The notes under the pieces were generated by a model, which worked only from the letters and a program-made list of their open reading frames with translations, made no database searches and was not told the origin of the DNA. 54,963 bases of DNA, from contig JACRCX010000085.1 of the NCBI GenBank assembly GCA_016218815.1, positions 1 to 54,963 on the forward strand, written 5' to 3'. The translations under genes and the position numbers were made by a program. Position 1 is the stretch's first letter. Each line of letters opens with the position of its first letter. The DNA comes from Deltaproteobacteria bacterium. GTDB lineage: Bacteria; Myxococcota_A; Polyangia; DRWM01; JAAZOP01. Below, one piece after another: positions 33,155-41,507 of the stretch.

Positions 33155-34522
33155 ATGCGCGCATCACGCGTCCTGTCGTCGTTCATCGTGCTGGGCCTGG
33201 CGGCGAGCGGCTGCCGTCGCTCGCCGAAATCCGCGGCTCCGGACTCGCGCGACGTGACGGTGGAGGCCCGGGCGCCGGGCGATGCGGGTCCGGCGGTCGC
33301 GGTCCAGGCGGACGCCGGGCTGGTGGACGCCGCGACGGGAGATGTCGTGAAGCAGGAGGGCGCACCGCCGGACGTCGCGGAGTTGGACGGGGTCGCGGAG
33401 GCCGTCGCGACGGCCGATGCGGCGGCGCCGGGGGACGTATCGGCGGAGGCGGTCGAGGCCGGCGAACCTGCGGCCCCTGCGGCGCCCGACGCGTTCTGTC
33501 CCCGCCCGCTGGGCGACAACGACAACGACGCCATCTGGCGCGAGCTGTGGCTGGGGCCGCTGCGGCAACTGCTCCGCGCGCACTACAGGCTCGGACCGGA
33601 TGCGGAGGTGACGGCGATGGAGCCGACGGTCCGGGTCGTCGCGACCGGGGAGGGAGCGGTCGTCCTCGCGCTGGCCTACGGGATCGACCGCTTCGGGATG
33701 TGGTGGGGCACACTGGGCGAGCAGGAACGGGAAGCGGTGGAGGCGCGCGTCGAGGCGGCCAAGCGTCGCGAGCACGACAAGTGCATCGCCGACCTGCCGG
33801 GAGGAGCCGAGAACGCGGAGGAGGACTGCGCCTTCTGGCTCGACCCGGAAACGGCCGATCCCAACGTGGCGGAGACGGTCTGGAGCGGACTGGGCCCCGT
33901 GGCGCCGGTGAGCGACTGCATGGCCGACGGGCTCGACGTGGCGCTGTTCACGGGGACGCTCGGGGCGCCGGGTGCGATTGATCCCGCGAGCCTGCAGCTC
34001 AAGGGTGTCGCGACCGTGGAGCTGGAAAGCAGGTGCAACCCGGAGGCGGATCGCGACGGCAGCAGGCTGGTCGACGTCGATCACGACGGGGCGCTTGAAT
34101 TCGTCTTCACCACCGGGGTGAGCGAAGAAGAAGGGACCGACGCGTGGCTGCGGCTGCCGGTGGAACTGAACGTCATGCGGCTCGACCTGACCGTGCAGCA
34201 CCACCAGGTGTTCCCCGGAATCCCGGGCAGCTACGAGGAGGCGGAGCGGATCGTTCCGCAGCTCTGGTTCCGGTTCGAGGATCGGTCGGGGGACGGCCAT
34301 CCGGATCTGGTGGTCGAGACGTTCCAGTACGCCGGCGACTGCGGGAACGACCCCGTACCGGCGCCGAGCTTGACCGGCTGCGACGCGGTCGAAGAGCCGG
34401 ACCCGTACGCGGTGACGGTGGCCGAGTACCCCGAGTGCGTGCGGCGGGGCGACAAGATCGAGCTGCGCCGCACGTACGATCCGGCTCGCGACGGGTGGCG
34501 GGCGCCGAGCGCAGGCGGCTGA
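33155..34522 (+). CDS. lipoprotein with acidic/Ala-rich linker, unknown function
   Basis: A 455-residue predicted lipoprotein. MRASRVLSSFIVLGLAASGC gives the lipobox with Cys20. Residues 21-112 form an Ala/Asp/Glu/Val-rich spacer. The rest is one domain with strands and helices: DAIWRELWLGPLRQLLRAHY, VLALAYGIDRFGMWWGTLGE and EREAVEARVEAAKRREHDK. A strand-rich end with an Asp-rich, calcium-site-like segment (LVDVDHDGALEFVF, DRSGDGHPDLVVET) recalls FG-GAP-type metal loops. Several Cys pairs suggest disulfides and an extracytoplasmic location. The family is not recognised. The start ATG 33155 follows GAGAAGGGA. It is monocistronic. Confidence 0.75.
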   Translation: MRASRVLSSFIVLGLAASGCRRSPKSAAPDSRDVTVEARAPGDAGPAVAVQADAGLVDAATGDVVKQEGAPPDVAELDGVAEAVATADAAAPGDVSAEAVEAGEPAAPAAPDAFCPRPLGDNDNDAIWRELWLGPLRQLLRAHYRLGPDAEVTAMEPTVRVVATGEGAVVLALAYGIDRFGMWWGTLGEQEREAVEARVEAAKRREHDKCIADLPGGAENAEEDCAFWLDPETADPNVAETVWSGLGPVAPVSDCMADGLDVALFTGTLGAPGAIDPASLQLKGVATVELESRCNPEADRDGSRLVDVDHDGALEFVFTTGVSEEEGTDAWLRLPVELNVMRLDLTVQHHQVFPGIPGSYEEAERIVPQLWFRFEDRSGDGHPDLVVETFQYAGDCGNDPVPAPSLTGCDAVEEPDPYAVTVAEYPECVRRGDKIELRRTYDPARDGWRAPSAGG

Positions 34523-34636
34523 CGATCTCCGGGCGGGTGCGCAAGACGCTGCCCGACTCGTCGATCGGCGCGCACCGCGACGACGCTGCGCACGTCGCCG
34601 CGGCGGCGGCCCGCTTCCACGAGCCGACGCGCCAGG

Positions 34637-34665
34637 TTGACACCCCCGCAAGGCCGATCTATAAA
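34637..34665 (+). promoter_or_regulatory. near-consensus sigma-70 promoter of the TetR-NmrA pair
   Basis: TTGACA (34637-34642), a 17-nt spacer and TATAAA (34660-34665). This is the best promoter match in the window, expected to be strong unless repressed, and it precedes the TetR gene by 38 nt. Confidence 0.75.
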
Positions 34666-34666
34666 C

Positions 34667-34683
34667 GCGAACCGACCATTCGC
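34667..34683. promoter_or_regulatory. candidate TetR operator
   Basis: GCGAA-CCGACCA-TTCGC, an inverted repeat with 5-bp arms, begins one base after the -10 and spans the expected transcription start, where an autorepressing TetR dimer would block the promoter. The inner ACCGACCATT is similar to operator halves of several TetR-family proteins. Confidence 0.45.
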
Positions 34684-34703
34684 TGATGGATGGGAGGACG
34701 ACC

Positions 34704-35318
34704 ATGGCCCAGTACCTCAAGAACGACATCCAGGAACGCATCGCCGCCGCCGCCCTCGAGGTCTTCGCCGCACGCGGCTACCTCGCCGCCGGCATGGCCC
34801 AGATCGCCGAACGCGCCGGGGTCTCCATCGGCAACCTGTACCGCTACTACGAGAACAAACAGGTCCTCTTCGAGGCCCTGATCACCCGCCGCCTGGCCCA
34901 CGACTTCTCCGCCCTCCTCCGCCGCCGCGTCCGCAGCCTGGACGGCGTGGAGGACATCCGCCGCCTGACCCCCGACGCCCCCTACCGCCTCGTCTCCGAG
35001 GACCTGCTGCGCTTCTGTGTCGACCACCGCCTCCAGGTCGTCGTGCTGCTGGGCCGCGCCCACGGCACCCGGCACCAGGCCTTCCGCGAACGCGTCGTGC
35101 GCGACCTGCTCGAGCTGGCCGCCCAGTACGCCGCGGGCCTCGGCCGCCCCGTCTCCACCGAACCCGCCGCACGCTTCGTCCTCCGACGCATCTACCGCAA
35201 CCTCGTCGAGGCCATGGTCGACCTGCTCGCCCGCTTCCAGACCGAGACCTCCATCCGCCGGGCCGTGGACGACTACTCGAAATACCACCTCGCCGGACTC
35301 AAGGATCTGTTGGCCTGA
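34704..35318 (+). CDS. TetR/AcrR-family transcriptional regulator
   Basis: A 204-residue repressor-type regulator. The N-terminal helix-turn-helix is typical: IQERIAAAALEVFAARGYLA then AGMAQIAERAGVSIGNLYRY and YENKQVLFEALI. The C-terminal ligand and dimer domain (residues ~65-200) is variable and binds an unknown small molecule. The ATG at 34704 follows GGGAGG; an upstream ATG (34686) is in frame but overlaps no ribosome site. Its promoter carries a palindrome suited to autoregulation, and the next gene (22 nt downstream) is a probable target. Confidence 0.92.
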   Translation: MAQYLKNDIQERIAAAALEVFAARGYLAAGMAQIAERAGVSIGNLYRYYENKQVLFEALITRRLAHDFSALLRRRVRSLDGVEDIRRLTPDAPYRLVSEDLLRFCVDHRLQVVVLLGRAHGTRHQAFRERVVRDLLELAAQYAAGLGRPVSTEPAARFVLRRIYRNLVEAMVDLLARFQTETSIRRAVDDYSKYHLAGLKDLLA

Positions 35319-35340
35319 ACGCATCAGGCAAGGAGGAACC

Positions 35341-36243
35341 ATGGGAAGCATCCTGGTGATCGGCGCGACGGGAACCGTCGGGTCCGAGGTCGTCCGCAGG
35401 CTCGCCGCGCGAGGCGCCTCCGTACGGGCCGCCACCCGGCGACCGGCCGAGGCCCCCGCCCTCCCGCCCGGCGTCCAGGCGGTCGAGTTCGACCTCGCGC
35501 GCCCCGAAACCCACGCCTCCGCCCTGGCCGGCGCCGACCGCGCCTTCCTCATCGCCCGCCCCGGCGACGACGCCCCCGAACGCGCCGCCGTCCCGCTCCT
35601 GGACGAGATGAAACGCCGCGGCGTCCGCCACGTCGTCGACCTCTCCGCCCTCGGCGTCGAGAAGCTCGAGAGCGCCGGCCTGCGCCGCGTCGAACGGCAC
35701 CTCGAAACCTCCGGCATGGGCTTCACGCACCTGCGCCCCAACTTCTTCTTCCAGATCTTCAGCACCGGCTCCATCCACGCCGGCATCCGCGCCGCCGGCG
35801 TCATCCGCCTCCCCGCCGCCGACGCCCGCATCTCCTTCGTCGACGCCCGCGACGTCGGCGCCGTCGCGGCCGAAGCCCTCCTCGACGACCGCCACGCCGG
35901 CCAGGCCTACACCCTCACCGGTCCCGACGCCCTCGACCATGCCGACATCGCCCGCGCCCTCGCGGCCGCCTCCGGTCGCGACGTCCGTTACGAAGCCATC
36001 GACGAGGACACCGCCCGCCGCCTCGTCACCGCCGCCGGCCTTCCCCCAGCCCGCGTCGACCGCCTGCTCGGCTTCTACCGCCTCGTCCGCACCGGCCTCA
36101 GCTCCCCCGTCTCCCTCGACGTCGCCCGCGTCCTCGGCCGCCCCCCCACCCCCGTGTCCACCTTCGCCCGCGACTTCGCCACCGTCTGGAACGAGGGCCC
36201 CCCGCCGCCGTCCCCGTCGAGCGACTCGCGGCCTGCGGCTTGA
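35341..36243 (+). CDS. NmrA/atypical-SDR NAD(P)-binding protein
   Basis: A 300-residue protein of the NmrA/quinone-oxidoreductase-2-like group. MGSILVIGATGTVGSEVVRR has the GxTGxxG dinucleotide site, ATRRP follows the second strand, and HVVDLSALGVEKLESAGLRR, THLRPNFFFQIFSTG and RISFVDARDVGAVAAEAL are group features. It lacks the classic Tyr-x-x-x-Lys, as NmrA-type sensors and QOR2-type reductases do. It may reduce quinones or sense redox. The start ATG 35341 follows AAGGAGG. It forms an operon with the TetR regulator. Its 3' end overlaps the open frame of the convergent FGE-type lipoprotein, which is probably an artefact of that gene's uncertain end. Confidence 0.88.
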   Translation: MGSILVIGATGTVGSEVVRRLAARGASVRAATRRPAEAPALPPGVQAVEFDLARPETHASALAGADRAFLIARPGDDAPERAAVPLLDEMKRRGVRHVVDLSALGVEKLESAGLRRVERHLETSGMGFTHLRPNFFFQIFSTGSIHAGIRAAGVIRLPAADARISFVDARDVGAVAAEALLDDRHAGQAYTLTGPDALDHADIARALAAASGRDVRYEAIDEDTARRLVTAAGLPPARVDRLLGFYRLVRTGLSSPVSLDVARVLGRPPTPVSTFARDFATVWNEGPPPPSPSSDSRPAA

Positions 36244-37777
36244 ACGCGTCGAGCTTCCGCCGGTCGAGCGTCGCGGGACGCTCGCGCGCGCGTCCGTGCC
36301 CACTCGCGCAGCGTGAAGAAGTCAGGTGCACCCGCGCGGAGCCCCGACCACGTCGTCGTGTGCACCGAATCCGGCGTCGCCGACCGGCGGAACGCCCGCC
36401 CCCCGACCACCGGTGCCCGATCGTGATCGTCCCGTCCTCCTCGTGGTACTCGAACGATCCCCCGTCGCGGCAGTCGTCGCACTCCCCCCACCCCAGCAGC
36501 TTGCGATCCCGCAACCCCCCGAACAGCGCGATGCCCTCGTCGTCCCCCACGTTCGTCAGCACCATGCTCGCCGCGTGCACGTACAGCTCCGGAATCCCCG
36601 TCGTGTACAGCGCCGCCGCGAACACGTCGTGCCCCGAACGGCCGACGATGCACATCAGCTCCTCCCCCTGCGCCGGAATCCAGAAGACCGGCTGGATCGT
36701 GATCGCGAAGCCGATGCCCGACGTCTCCGTCCGCCGGCTGCGCAACAATGCCTGCGTCTGCACCCCGTCGGACTGGATCCGCGGGTCCCCCCAGACCCGC
36801 CGCAGCTCCGGGATCGACCGCACCAGCCGCGCCAGCATCGCGTCGTTCAGCAACGGCGCCGCCCGCACCGCCCGCTTGATCGGATCGACCTGGTAGGACA
36901 ACGCGTAGCCCTGCCCCCGACAACAACGGAAGCCCGCGCGCGGCGAGACGCGCGCCGGGTCCAGCCCCGTTCGCGCGGCGCAACGCCGCGCCCCCGCGTC
37001 GTCCTCCCCGGGCGGCGCCCCGCGCAACGGCGCCACGTTCGGCGTCGCCACCCCCTTGGGGTCCATCCAGTCCCCCGACGCCCACTCGTACAGGCCCGTC
37101 ATGCCCAGCACGCCGAGCGACCCGACCGGCGTCGCGCCCTCGGCGTAGCGCGCCGCGTCGTAGTCGTCCCCCCACGGGTACGTCTGGCTCTGCGGCCCCT
37201 TGCACGCCGCCTCCCACTCCACCTCCGTGCACAGCCGCTTCCCCGACTCCTCGCAGCGCCGCCCCGCCTCCTGCCGCGTCACGTTCGTCACGGCGTCCTG
37301 CGCCGGATCGTCAGGGTAGGGGAGACGGTCGATCTCGAACGCCGCGAACGCCGTCGGCACCAGGTCGACCTCGCGGACCGCGTCCCGCCCCTTCGTTCCC
37401 GGCCACGAACCGAGCAGCACGACCCCCGCGGGAACCTCCACCGTCTCGCCCGCCACCGGCGGCGGCAGCTCCCGCGCCGCCAGCGGCGGCCGACCCGGCC
37501 GCGGCAGCGACGGCACCCCGTCGGGCAGCTCGATCTCCGTCGCCGGTACGTCGGCCGGCGCCGCCCACGGACTCGCGTCCGGCTCCTCCTCCTCCGGCTC
37601 CGGCTCCTCCACCGCGCCGGCCCCCGCGCCGCCAGGGGAGGGCGCACCGACCCCGGCGTCGCCTGTCCGCACCGTGCTGCTTCCCGCGTCCCTCGCCGAG
37701 CCCCCGTCGGTGGACCCGGAAGAACCCCCGCCTCGCCCCCCGCACGCGGCCAGGATCAGACACAACACGAAGTCCAC
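36098..37777 (-). CDS. FGE-sulfatase-domain lipoprotein, C-terminal end uncertain (possible frameshift)
   Basis: It starts at GTG 37777 with a very short lipoprotein signal (DFVLCLILAAC). A Gly/Ser/Asp and Glu/Pro-rich spacer runs to ~90. The FGE-sulfatase domain follows: VEVPAGVVLLGSWPGTKG, EIDRLPYPDDPAQDAVTNVT, AGRRCEESGKRLCTEVEWEA ACKG, TYPWGDDYD, GLYEWASGDWM and SPRAGFRCCRG. An extra ~150-residue beta-rich domain ends near GTITIGHRW. Downstream of about 36440 the frame turns into Arg-rich nonsense and overlaps NmrA by 146 nt. A one-base shift at the six-C run (36399-36404 region) would instead give RSATPDSVHTTTWSGL, with sensible codon use. The true end is probably between 36290 and 36400, or the gene is frameshifted. 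Confidence 0.7.
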   Translation of the reverse strand: MDFVLCLILAACGGRGGGSSGSTDGGSARDAGSSTVRTGDAGVGAPSPGGAGAGAVEEPEPEEEEPDASPWAAPADVPATEIELPDGVPSLPRPGRPPLAARELPPPVAGETVEVPAGVVLLGSWPGTKGRDAVREVDLVPTAFAAFEIDRLPYPDDPAQDAVTNVTRQEAGRRCEESGKRLCTEVEWEAACKGPQSQTYPWGDDYDAARYAEGATPVGSLGVLGMTGLYEWASGDWMDPKGVATPNVAPLRGAPPGEDDAGARRCAARTGLDPARVSPRAGFRCCRGQGYALSYQVDPIKRAVRAAPLLNDAMLARLVRSIPELRRVWGDPRIQSDGVQTQALLRSRRTETSGIGFAITIQPVFWIPAQGEELMCIVGRSGHDVFAAALYTTGIPELYVHAASMVLTNVGDDEGIALFGGLRDRKLLGWGECDDCRDGGSFEYHEEDGTITIGHRWSGGGRSAGRRRRIRCTRRRGRGSARVHLTSSRCASGHGRARERPATLDRRKLDAFKPQAASRSTGTAAGGPRSRRWRSRGRRWTRGWGGGRGRGRRRGRRGS

Positions 37778-37850
37778 GACCTTCGTCGCGGCCGGCCGTC
37801 CGGCAGTCTTGAGCGGTGCCGCAGGGACGAAGGGCGGAGTCGGTCCCAAC

Positions 37851-37886
37851 TCTGCGTCTCTGCGTCTCTGCGCGAGATTTCTTCCG
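37851..37886 (+). repeat. dispersed 8-nt-unit repeat, copy 2
   Basis: TCTGCG, TCTCTGCG, TCTCTGCG, then CGAGATTTCTTCCG. It has the same unit and tail as at 23990-24019 and the same orientation on the plus strand. It lies in the 164-nt spacer between the FGE-type lipoprotein and the histidine kinase. Confidence 0.72.
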
Positions 37887-37941
37887 GGACCGCCGGTGGC
37901 CGAAGGAACCACCGCCATTCGCTCTGGATGGCGGTCGCCCG

Positions 37942-39423
37942 TCACGGCCCGACCTGCGTGCCCTTCGCCACCGCCGCCACCAGCACCGCCAGCAGCTCGG
38001 GCACCGAAAACGGCTTGCGCAGCTCGCTCGCGATCTGCGGCCTCGTCGGGGAAGCGATGCCCGCCCAGGAGTCCCTCGTCGAGGTCAACACGAAGGGCAC
38101 CTCGGCCCGCAGCGCCGTCAGCCGCTCGACCGCCGCCGCCGGCCCGTCGGGATCGGCATCCCCGTCGAGCAGGCAGACCGAGAACGCGCGGGCGTGCAGC
38201 GCCGCGACCGCCGACTCCATCCCGGAGACGACCACCGGCGTCACGCCCCAGCACTGCTTGAGCGCCTCGAAAATCAGCCGCCCGACCTCCACGTCGCGCT
38301 CGACCGCCAAGAGCGAAAACCCGTCCGGCACCCGCGGCAGCCGGTCGTGCATCCCCGTCTGGCGCAGCTCGGCCAGCGGCGAGAGCCGCAGCCGCAGCTC
38401 GACCGTCGCTCCCTCCCCGCGGGTCGAGGTGATGCGGATCGAACCCCCCGCCTCGTCCTCCACGATCTTCCGGCACAACGGCAGCCCCAGCCCCGTCCCG
38501 GATTCCTCGCCGTCCCCCCGCCGCGTGGTGAAGAACGGCTCGAACACCCGCGCCTGCGTCGCCGCGTCCATCCCCGGCCCGTCGTCCGTGACGCGCACCA
38601 CCACCCAGCCGTCCTCGAGCCGGCCGAGGATCCGGACGTGGCCGCCGTGACGCAGCGCCTGCACGGCGTTGCGCACCAGGTTCAGCAGCACCTGCGTCAG
38701 CCGGTACCGCCGGATCCTCGCCTCCAGCTCGTCCGGCACGTCCACCGAAACCTCGATCGCCCGCCGCTCGCACTCCCCCGCCATCATCCGCGCCACCTCG
38801 CGCGAGGTCGCCGCGACGTTGGCCACCGGGCTCTCGCCGCGGCCGCGAGCCACTCCCATCAGGTCCGCGACGATGCGCTGCGCCTTCAGCGCCGCCGCCT
38901 CGATGTGCCGCGCGTGCGTCGCGAGCTGCCCGACGTCCGCCCCCTCCCGCGGGTGCGCCGACAGATGGCTCCAGCCGATCACCGTCGTCAGCACGTTGTT
39001 CAGCTCGTGCGCCGCCTCGGCCATCATCTGCCCCAAGAGCGACAGCCGGTCGTGCCGCCGGCTCAGCACCTCGTCCCTCACCCGCCGGTTCGGCAGCCGC
39101 AGCACCACCAGCGAGGACGTCCCCGGCTCCCCGCGCTCCGGCAGCACCAGCACCTCGACGTCGTCCGCCTCCGGGTCCGCCGCCGCCCCGTACCGGCGCA
39201 GTGCCTTCCCCTCGCGCACCGCCGCCGCCACCGCCGCCCCGAACTCCTCGGCAGAAAGCACGCTCGCCGCGAAACGCTCGAGCAGCGCGCCCAGCGTCGC
39301 TGGAGGACGGTCCCGCCCCGCCTCCCGCTGCAGCCGCTCGTTGGTCGCCACCACCGCGCCGGAAGGCTCGACCAGCGCCGCCGGTTCGGCGCAAAGTGCG
39401 AGCAGGGCGGTGCGCTCGTCCAA
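37942..39423 (-). CDS. sensor histidine kinase with C-terminal receiver-like domain
   Basis: A 493-residue cytosolic hybrid kinase without membrane segments. Residues ~10-110 are a PAS-like sensor (LLALCAEPAALVEPSGAVVA). The dimerisation box is MAEAAHELNNVLTTVIGWSH with phospho-acceptor His139; the HELNN form is typical of NtrB-like kinases. The ATPase domain has TQVLLNLVRNAVQAL (N box), VTDDGPGMD (G1), FEPFFTTRR and GTGLGLPLCRKIVEDEAGG (G2). The last ~115 residues are receiver-like, with a candidate Asp in VCLLDGDADPD and the Lys in LRKPFS, but lack the usual acidic pair at the start (LLAVERDVE) in canonical form. The start is TTG 39423, 14 nt after the kelch-gene stop with GGAG, so the two are cotranscribed. 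Confidence 0.88.
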   Translation of the reverse strand: MDERTALLALCAEPAALVEPSGAVVATNERLQREAGRDRPPATLGALLERFAASVLSAEEFGAAVAAAVREGKALRRYGAAADPEADDVEVLVLPERGEPGTSSLVVLRLPNRRVRDEVLSRRHDRLSLLGQMMAEAAHELNNVLTTVIGWSHLSAHPREGADVGQLATHARHIEAAALKAQRIVADLMGVARGRGESPVANVAATSREVARMMAGECERRAIEVSVDVPDELEARIRRYRLTQVLLNLVRNAVQALRHGGHVRILGRLEDGWVVVRVTDDGPGMDAATQARVFEPFFTTRRGDGEESGTGLGLPLCRKIVEDEAGGSIRITSTRGEGATVELRLRLSPLAELRQTGMHDRLPRVPDGFSLLAVERDVEVGRLIFEALKQCWGVTPVVVSGMESAVAALHARAFSVCLLDGDADPDGPAAAVERLTALRAEVPFVLTSTRDSWAGIASPTRPQIASELRKPFSVPELLAVLVAAVAKGTQVGP

Positions 39424-39437
39424 TCCGGCTCCAGCTG

Positions 39438-41375
39438 CTAGTCCGCGTAGTTGTAGACGACGACGTCGTCGAGGAACGTGACCGCCGGCGCCCCGGTGAG
39501 CGTGACCGAAAGACCACCGACGAAGATCGCGTCCCCACCCACGGTGGTCGCCGCCGACGGCAGCAGCGCGGCCGTCGGATAGGCCGTCGCCGGCATCGCC
39601 CCGTCCTTCGTCGCCGCCGTCCCCGCCCACGTCACCCGGTGGCTGCCCCTCGTCGCGACGAAGCCGAAATCGTTGGCGCCCCCGACGACCAGCGCCGACC
39701 CGTCGGGCAGCGAGGCACACCCGCCGAACACGTGCGGGTTGTCCGCCGCGGCATTCCAGCCGCCAATCGTCGACAGCGGAACGCCCGCCACCGCCTTGTT
39801 CACCACGTACGGCGGTATGCTCGCCGCCGGACAACGACGCACCTCGCCCGTGCTCAGGTCGTAGGTCGGCGTGTACGTGGGCGGCACCGCCGCACCGTCG
39901 TACACGCACCAGGGACCGATGCTCCCCGTCACCAGGTGCGCGACCGGATTGACGACGTTGCCCACCGGCGTCACGCACGGCATCACGAAGTTCTTGCCCG
40001 CGTGCGCCGTCCCGATCGGCAATGGCGACGCGCTGGAAATGACCCCTCCCGTCGCCGTGGATTGCCAGATCGTGATCAGCTCCGTGTCGTTCGTCGCCCC
40101 CGCCACGCCGCCGATCAACCACAGCTCGGGCGTCGAGCCGTACAGCATGTAACCCAGGCCCGCCATCGTGCGACCCCTCGCGAAACTGCCGGCGCCGACC
40201 GCGAAAGCTCCGCTGCCGCCGTCGTTCCATGCCTCCCACGAAAGCGACGGCCGGGTCGTAACCGCCGCCGGATCCAGGCCGCCCAGCACCACCACCCGCG
40301 GGAACGCCGCCCCGGCGTCCTGCGGCCACAACGCCGCCGTCGCGAACGCTCGCGGCACCGCCAGGTTCCCCGACCCCTCCAACCCCCCCCGCTCCGGGTT
40401 CCCGTCGCGGTTCGGATTGTCCGCCAACGCGTTGAGCTGCGGATTGAAGATCTCGAACGTGGGCACGAACCCCGTCAGCCCCGCGTCGGCCGGCCTCGGC
40501 ACGAACCCCGGGAAGTACCCGCCGCCCGCCAGAGGCTCGAAGTACAGGATCGCCGAGTCGATGCCGCCCGACAACACCACGCGGCCGTCGGGCAGCGCCA
40601 CCGCACTGTGGAATGCGCGGCCGTACGTCACCCCGAGGTCGGAGGCCAACCCGTAGATCCTGCCGCTCCCAGGCTCCAGCACGAACGCCTTCTTGCTCGC
40701 GATGAGACGGAAACAGACCGTGCCGGCCGCGAGCGTCAGGGGCGCAACCGCCGTCTGGCAGTCGGCAAGCGGTACCGGAGCCGACGTGTCGAACCCTCCC
40801 GCGATCAGCACCCGCCCGTCCGGCAGCGCCGTCACCGTGTGCCCGAAACGCCCCGTGAACGTCTCCGGCGCCTGCGTCACCGTCGCGTCCAGCGCCGAGA
40901 ATTGCCCGATCGGCGCCAGCGTGCAGGTCAGGAACCGCCGCTCGCCCTTCGCGAGCCGGATGCCGTCGGCGCGACACGACCACGTCGCCGGAGCGCCGAT
41001 GGCCGGGTGCGCCGTGACGACCAGCTTGAGCGTTGTGTCCATCGGCAACCCCTCGATCGACTTCTCGGGCCTGCCGTCTTCATCGATGTCCTCGCCGGGG
41101 GCGAACAGCCCCGTGCCGGACGTCGGGTTGCCCACCTGGAAGTAGGTGGAGAAGACACCGGGGTCGTCGCAACTCGAGAGCGTGGGGGCGACGCAAACCC
41201 GCAGCACTCCGTCATAGATCGCTTCCGGAACGCCCGCCGCTGCGCCTTCGTCCGTGATGTAGCGGATCTGCATGCCCACGCCGCCGGGGTCCGGGGACCG
41301 GTCATCCTGGCAGCCCCACAAACCCACCGACACGAGCACCGCGACCACCAGCGCTGCCGTTGCGATACTTCTCAT
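39438..41375 (-). CDS. kelch-repeat lipoprotein
   Basis: A 645-residue predicted surface lipoprotein. MRSIATAALVVAVLVSVGLWGC gives the lipobox. Residues ~30-160 are a beta-rich N-terminal domain with an acidic DIDEDGRPE loop. Residues ~165-640 carry kelch repeats, each with the pattern x-x-L-P-D-G-R-V-L-x-x-G-G: TALPDGRVLIAGGFD, VALPDGRVVLSGGID, RVVVLGGLD, LWLIGGVAG, ASLPDGSALVVGGAN and DAIFVGGLS, forming a propeller likely to bind partners or glycans. The start ATG 41375 lacks a ribosome site, and TAAGCT eight bases upstream may be a -10. It is followed by the histidine kinase 14 nt later, an unusual partnership. Confidence 0.85.
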   Translation of the reverse strand: MRSIATAALVVAVLVSVGLWGCQDDRSPDPGGVGMQIRYITDEGAAAGVPEAIYDGVLRVCVAPTLSSCDDPGVFSTYFQVGNPTSGTGLFAPGEDIDEDGRPEKSIEGLPMDTTLKLVVTAHPAIGAPATWSCRADGIRLAKGERRFLTCTLAPIGQFSALDATVTQAPETFTGRFGHTVTALPDGRVLIAGGFDTSAPVPLADCQTAVAPLTLAAGTVCFRLIASKKAFVLEPGSGRIYGLASDLGVTYGRAFHSAVALPDGRVVLSGGIDSAILYFEPLAGGGYFPGFVPRPADAGLTGFVPTFEIFNPQLNALADNPNRDGNPERGGLEGSGNLAVPRAFATAALWPQDAGAAFPRVVVLGGLDPAAVTTRPSLSWEAWNDGGSGAFAVGAGSFARGRTMAGLGYMLYGSTPELWLIGGVAGATNDTELITIWQSTATGGVISSASPLPIGTAHAGKNFVMPCVTPVGNVVNPVAHLVTGSIGPWCVYDGAAVPPTYTPTYDLSTGEVRRCPAASIPPYVVNKAVAGVPLSTIGGWNAAADNPHVFGGCASLPDGSALVVGGANDFGFVATRGSHRVTWAGTAATKDGAMPATAYPTAALLPSAATTVGGDAIFVGGLSVTLTGAPAVTFLDDVVVYNYAD

Positions 41376-41441
41376 GGACCGGAAGCTTAGAGCATGGATC
41401 GATCACGAGTCAAACGCCGTGGCGTGCCGCCGGCCTCGTGC

Positions 41442-41507
41442 CCGAACCGCGGGCAAGAGCCCGCGGCTTTCCCCACGGTCAGCCGCGCCCTGAAGGGCGC
41501 GGTTCGG
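41442..41507. repeat. structured inverted-repeat element, copy 1 (overlaps rsmI 3' end)
   Basis: The outer arms are CCGAACCGCG (41442-41451) and CGCGGTTCGG (41498-41507). Inner hairpin 1 is CCGCGGGC-AAGA-GCCCGCGG (41447-41466), inner hairpin 2 CCGCGCCC-TGAA-GGGCGCGG (41483-41502). Copy 2 is at 46353-46415. The right part is the coding sequence of the last codons of rsmI. Confidence 0.8.

Noticed and set aside
32790..33167. A minus-strand 125-codon frame over the era upstream region
   Set aside because: It overlaps the start of the lipoprotein gene and the era promoter, reads through the 23-bp palindrome, and its composition is random.
37778..39538. Upstream extension of the FGE-domain lipoprotein frame to 39538
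   Set aside because: It lies over the histidine kinase gene in another frame and is Arg/Gly nonsense. The lipoprotein signal begins at 37777.
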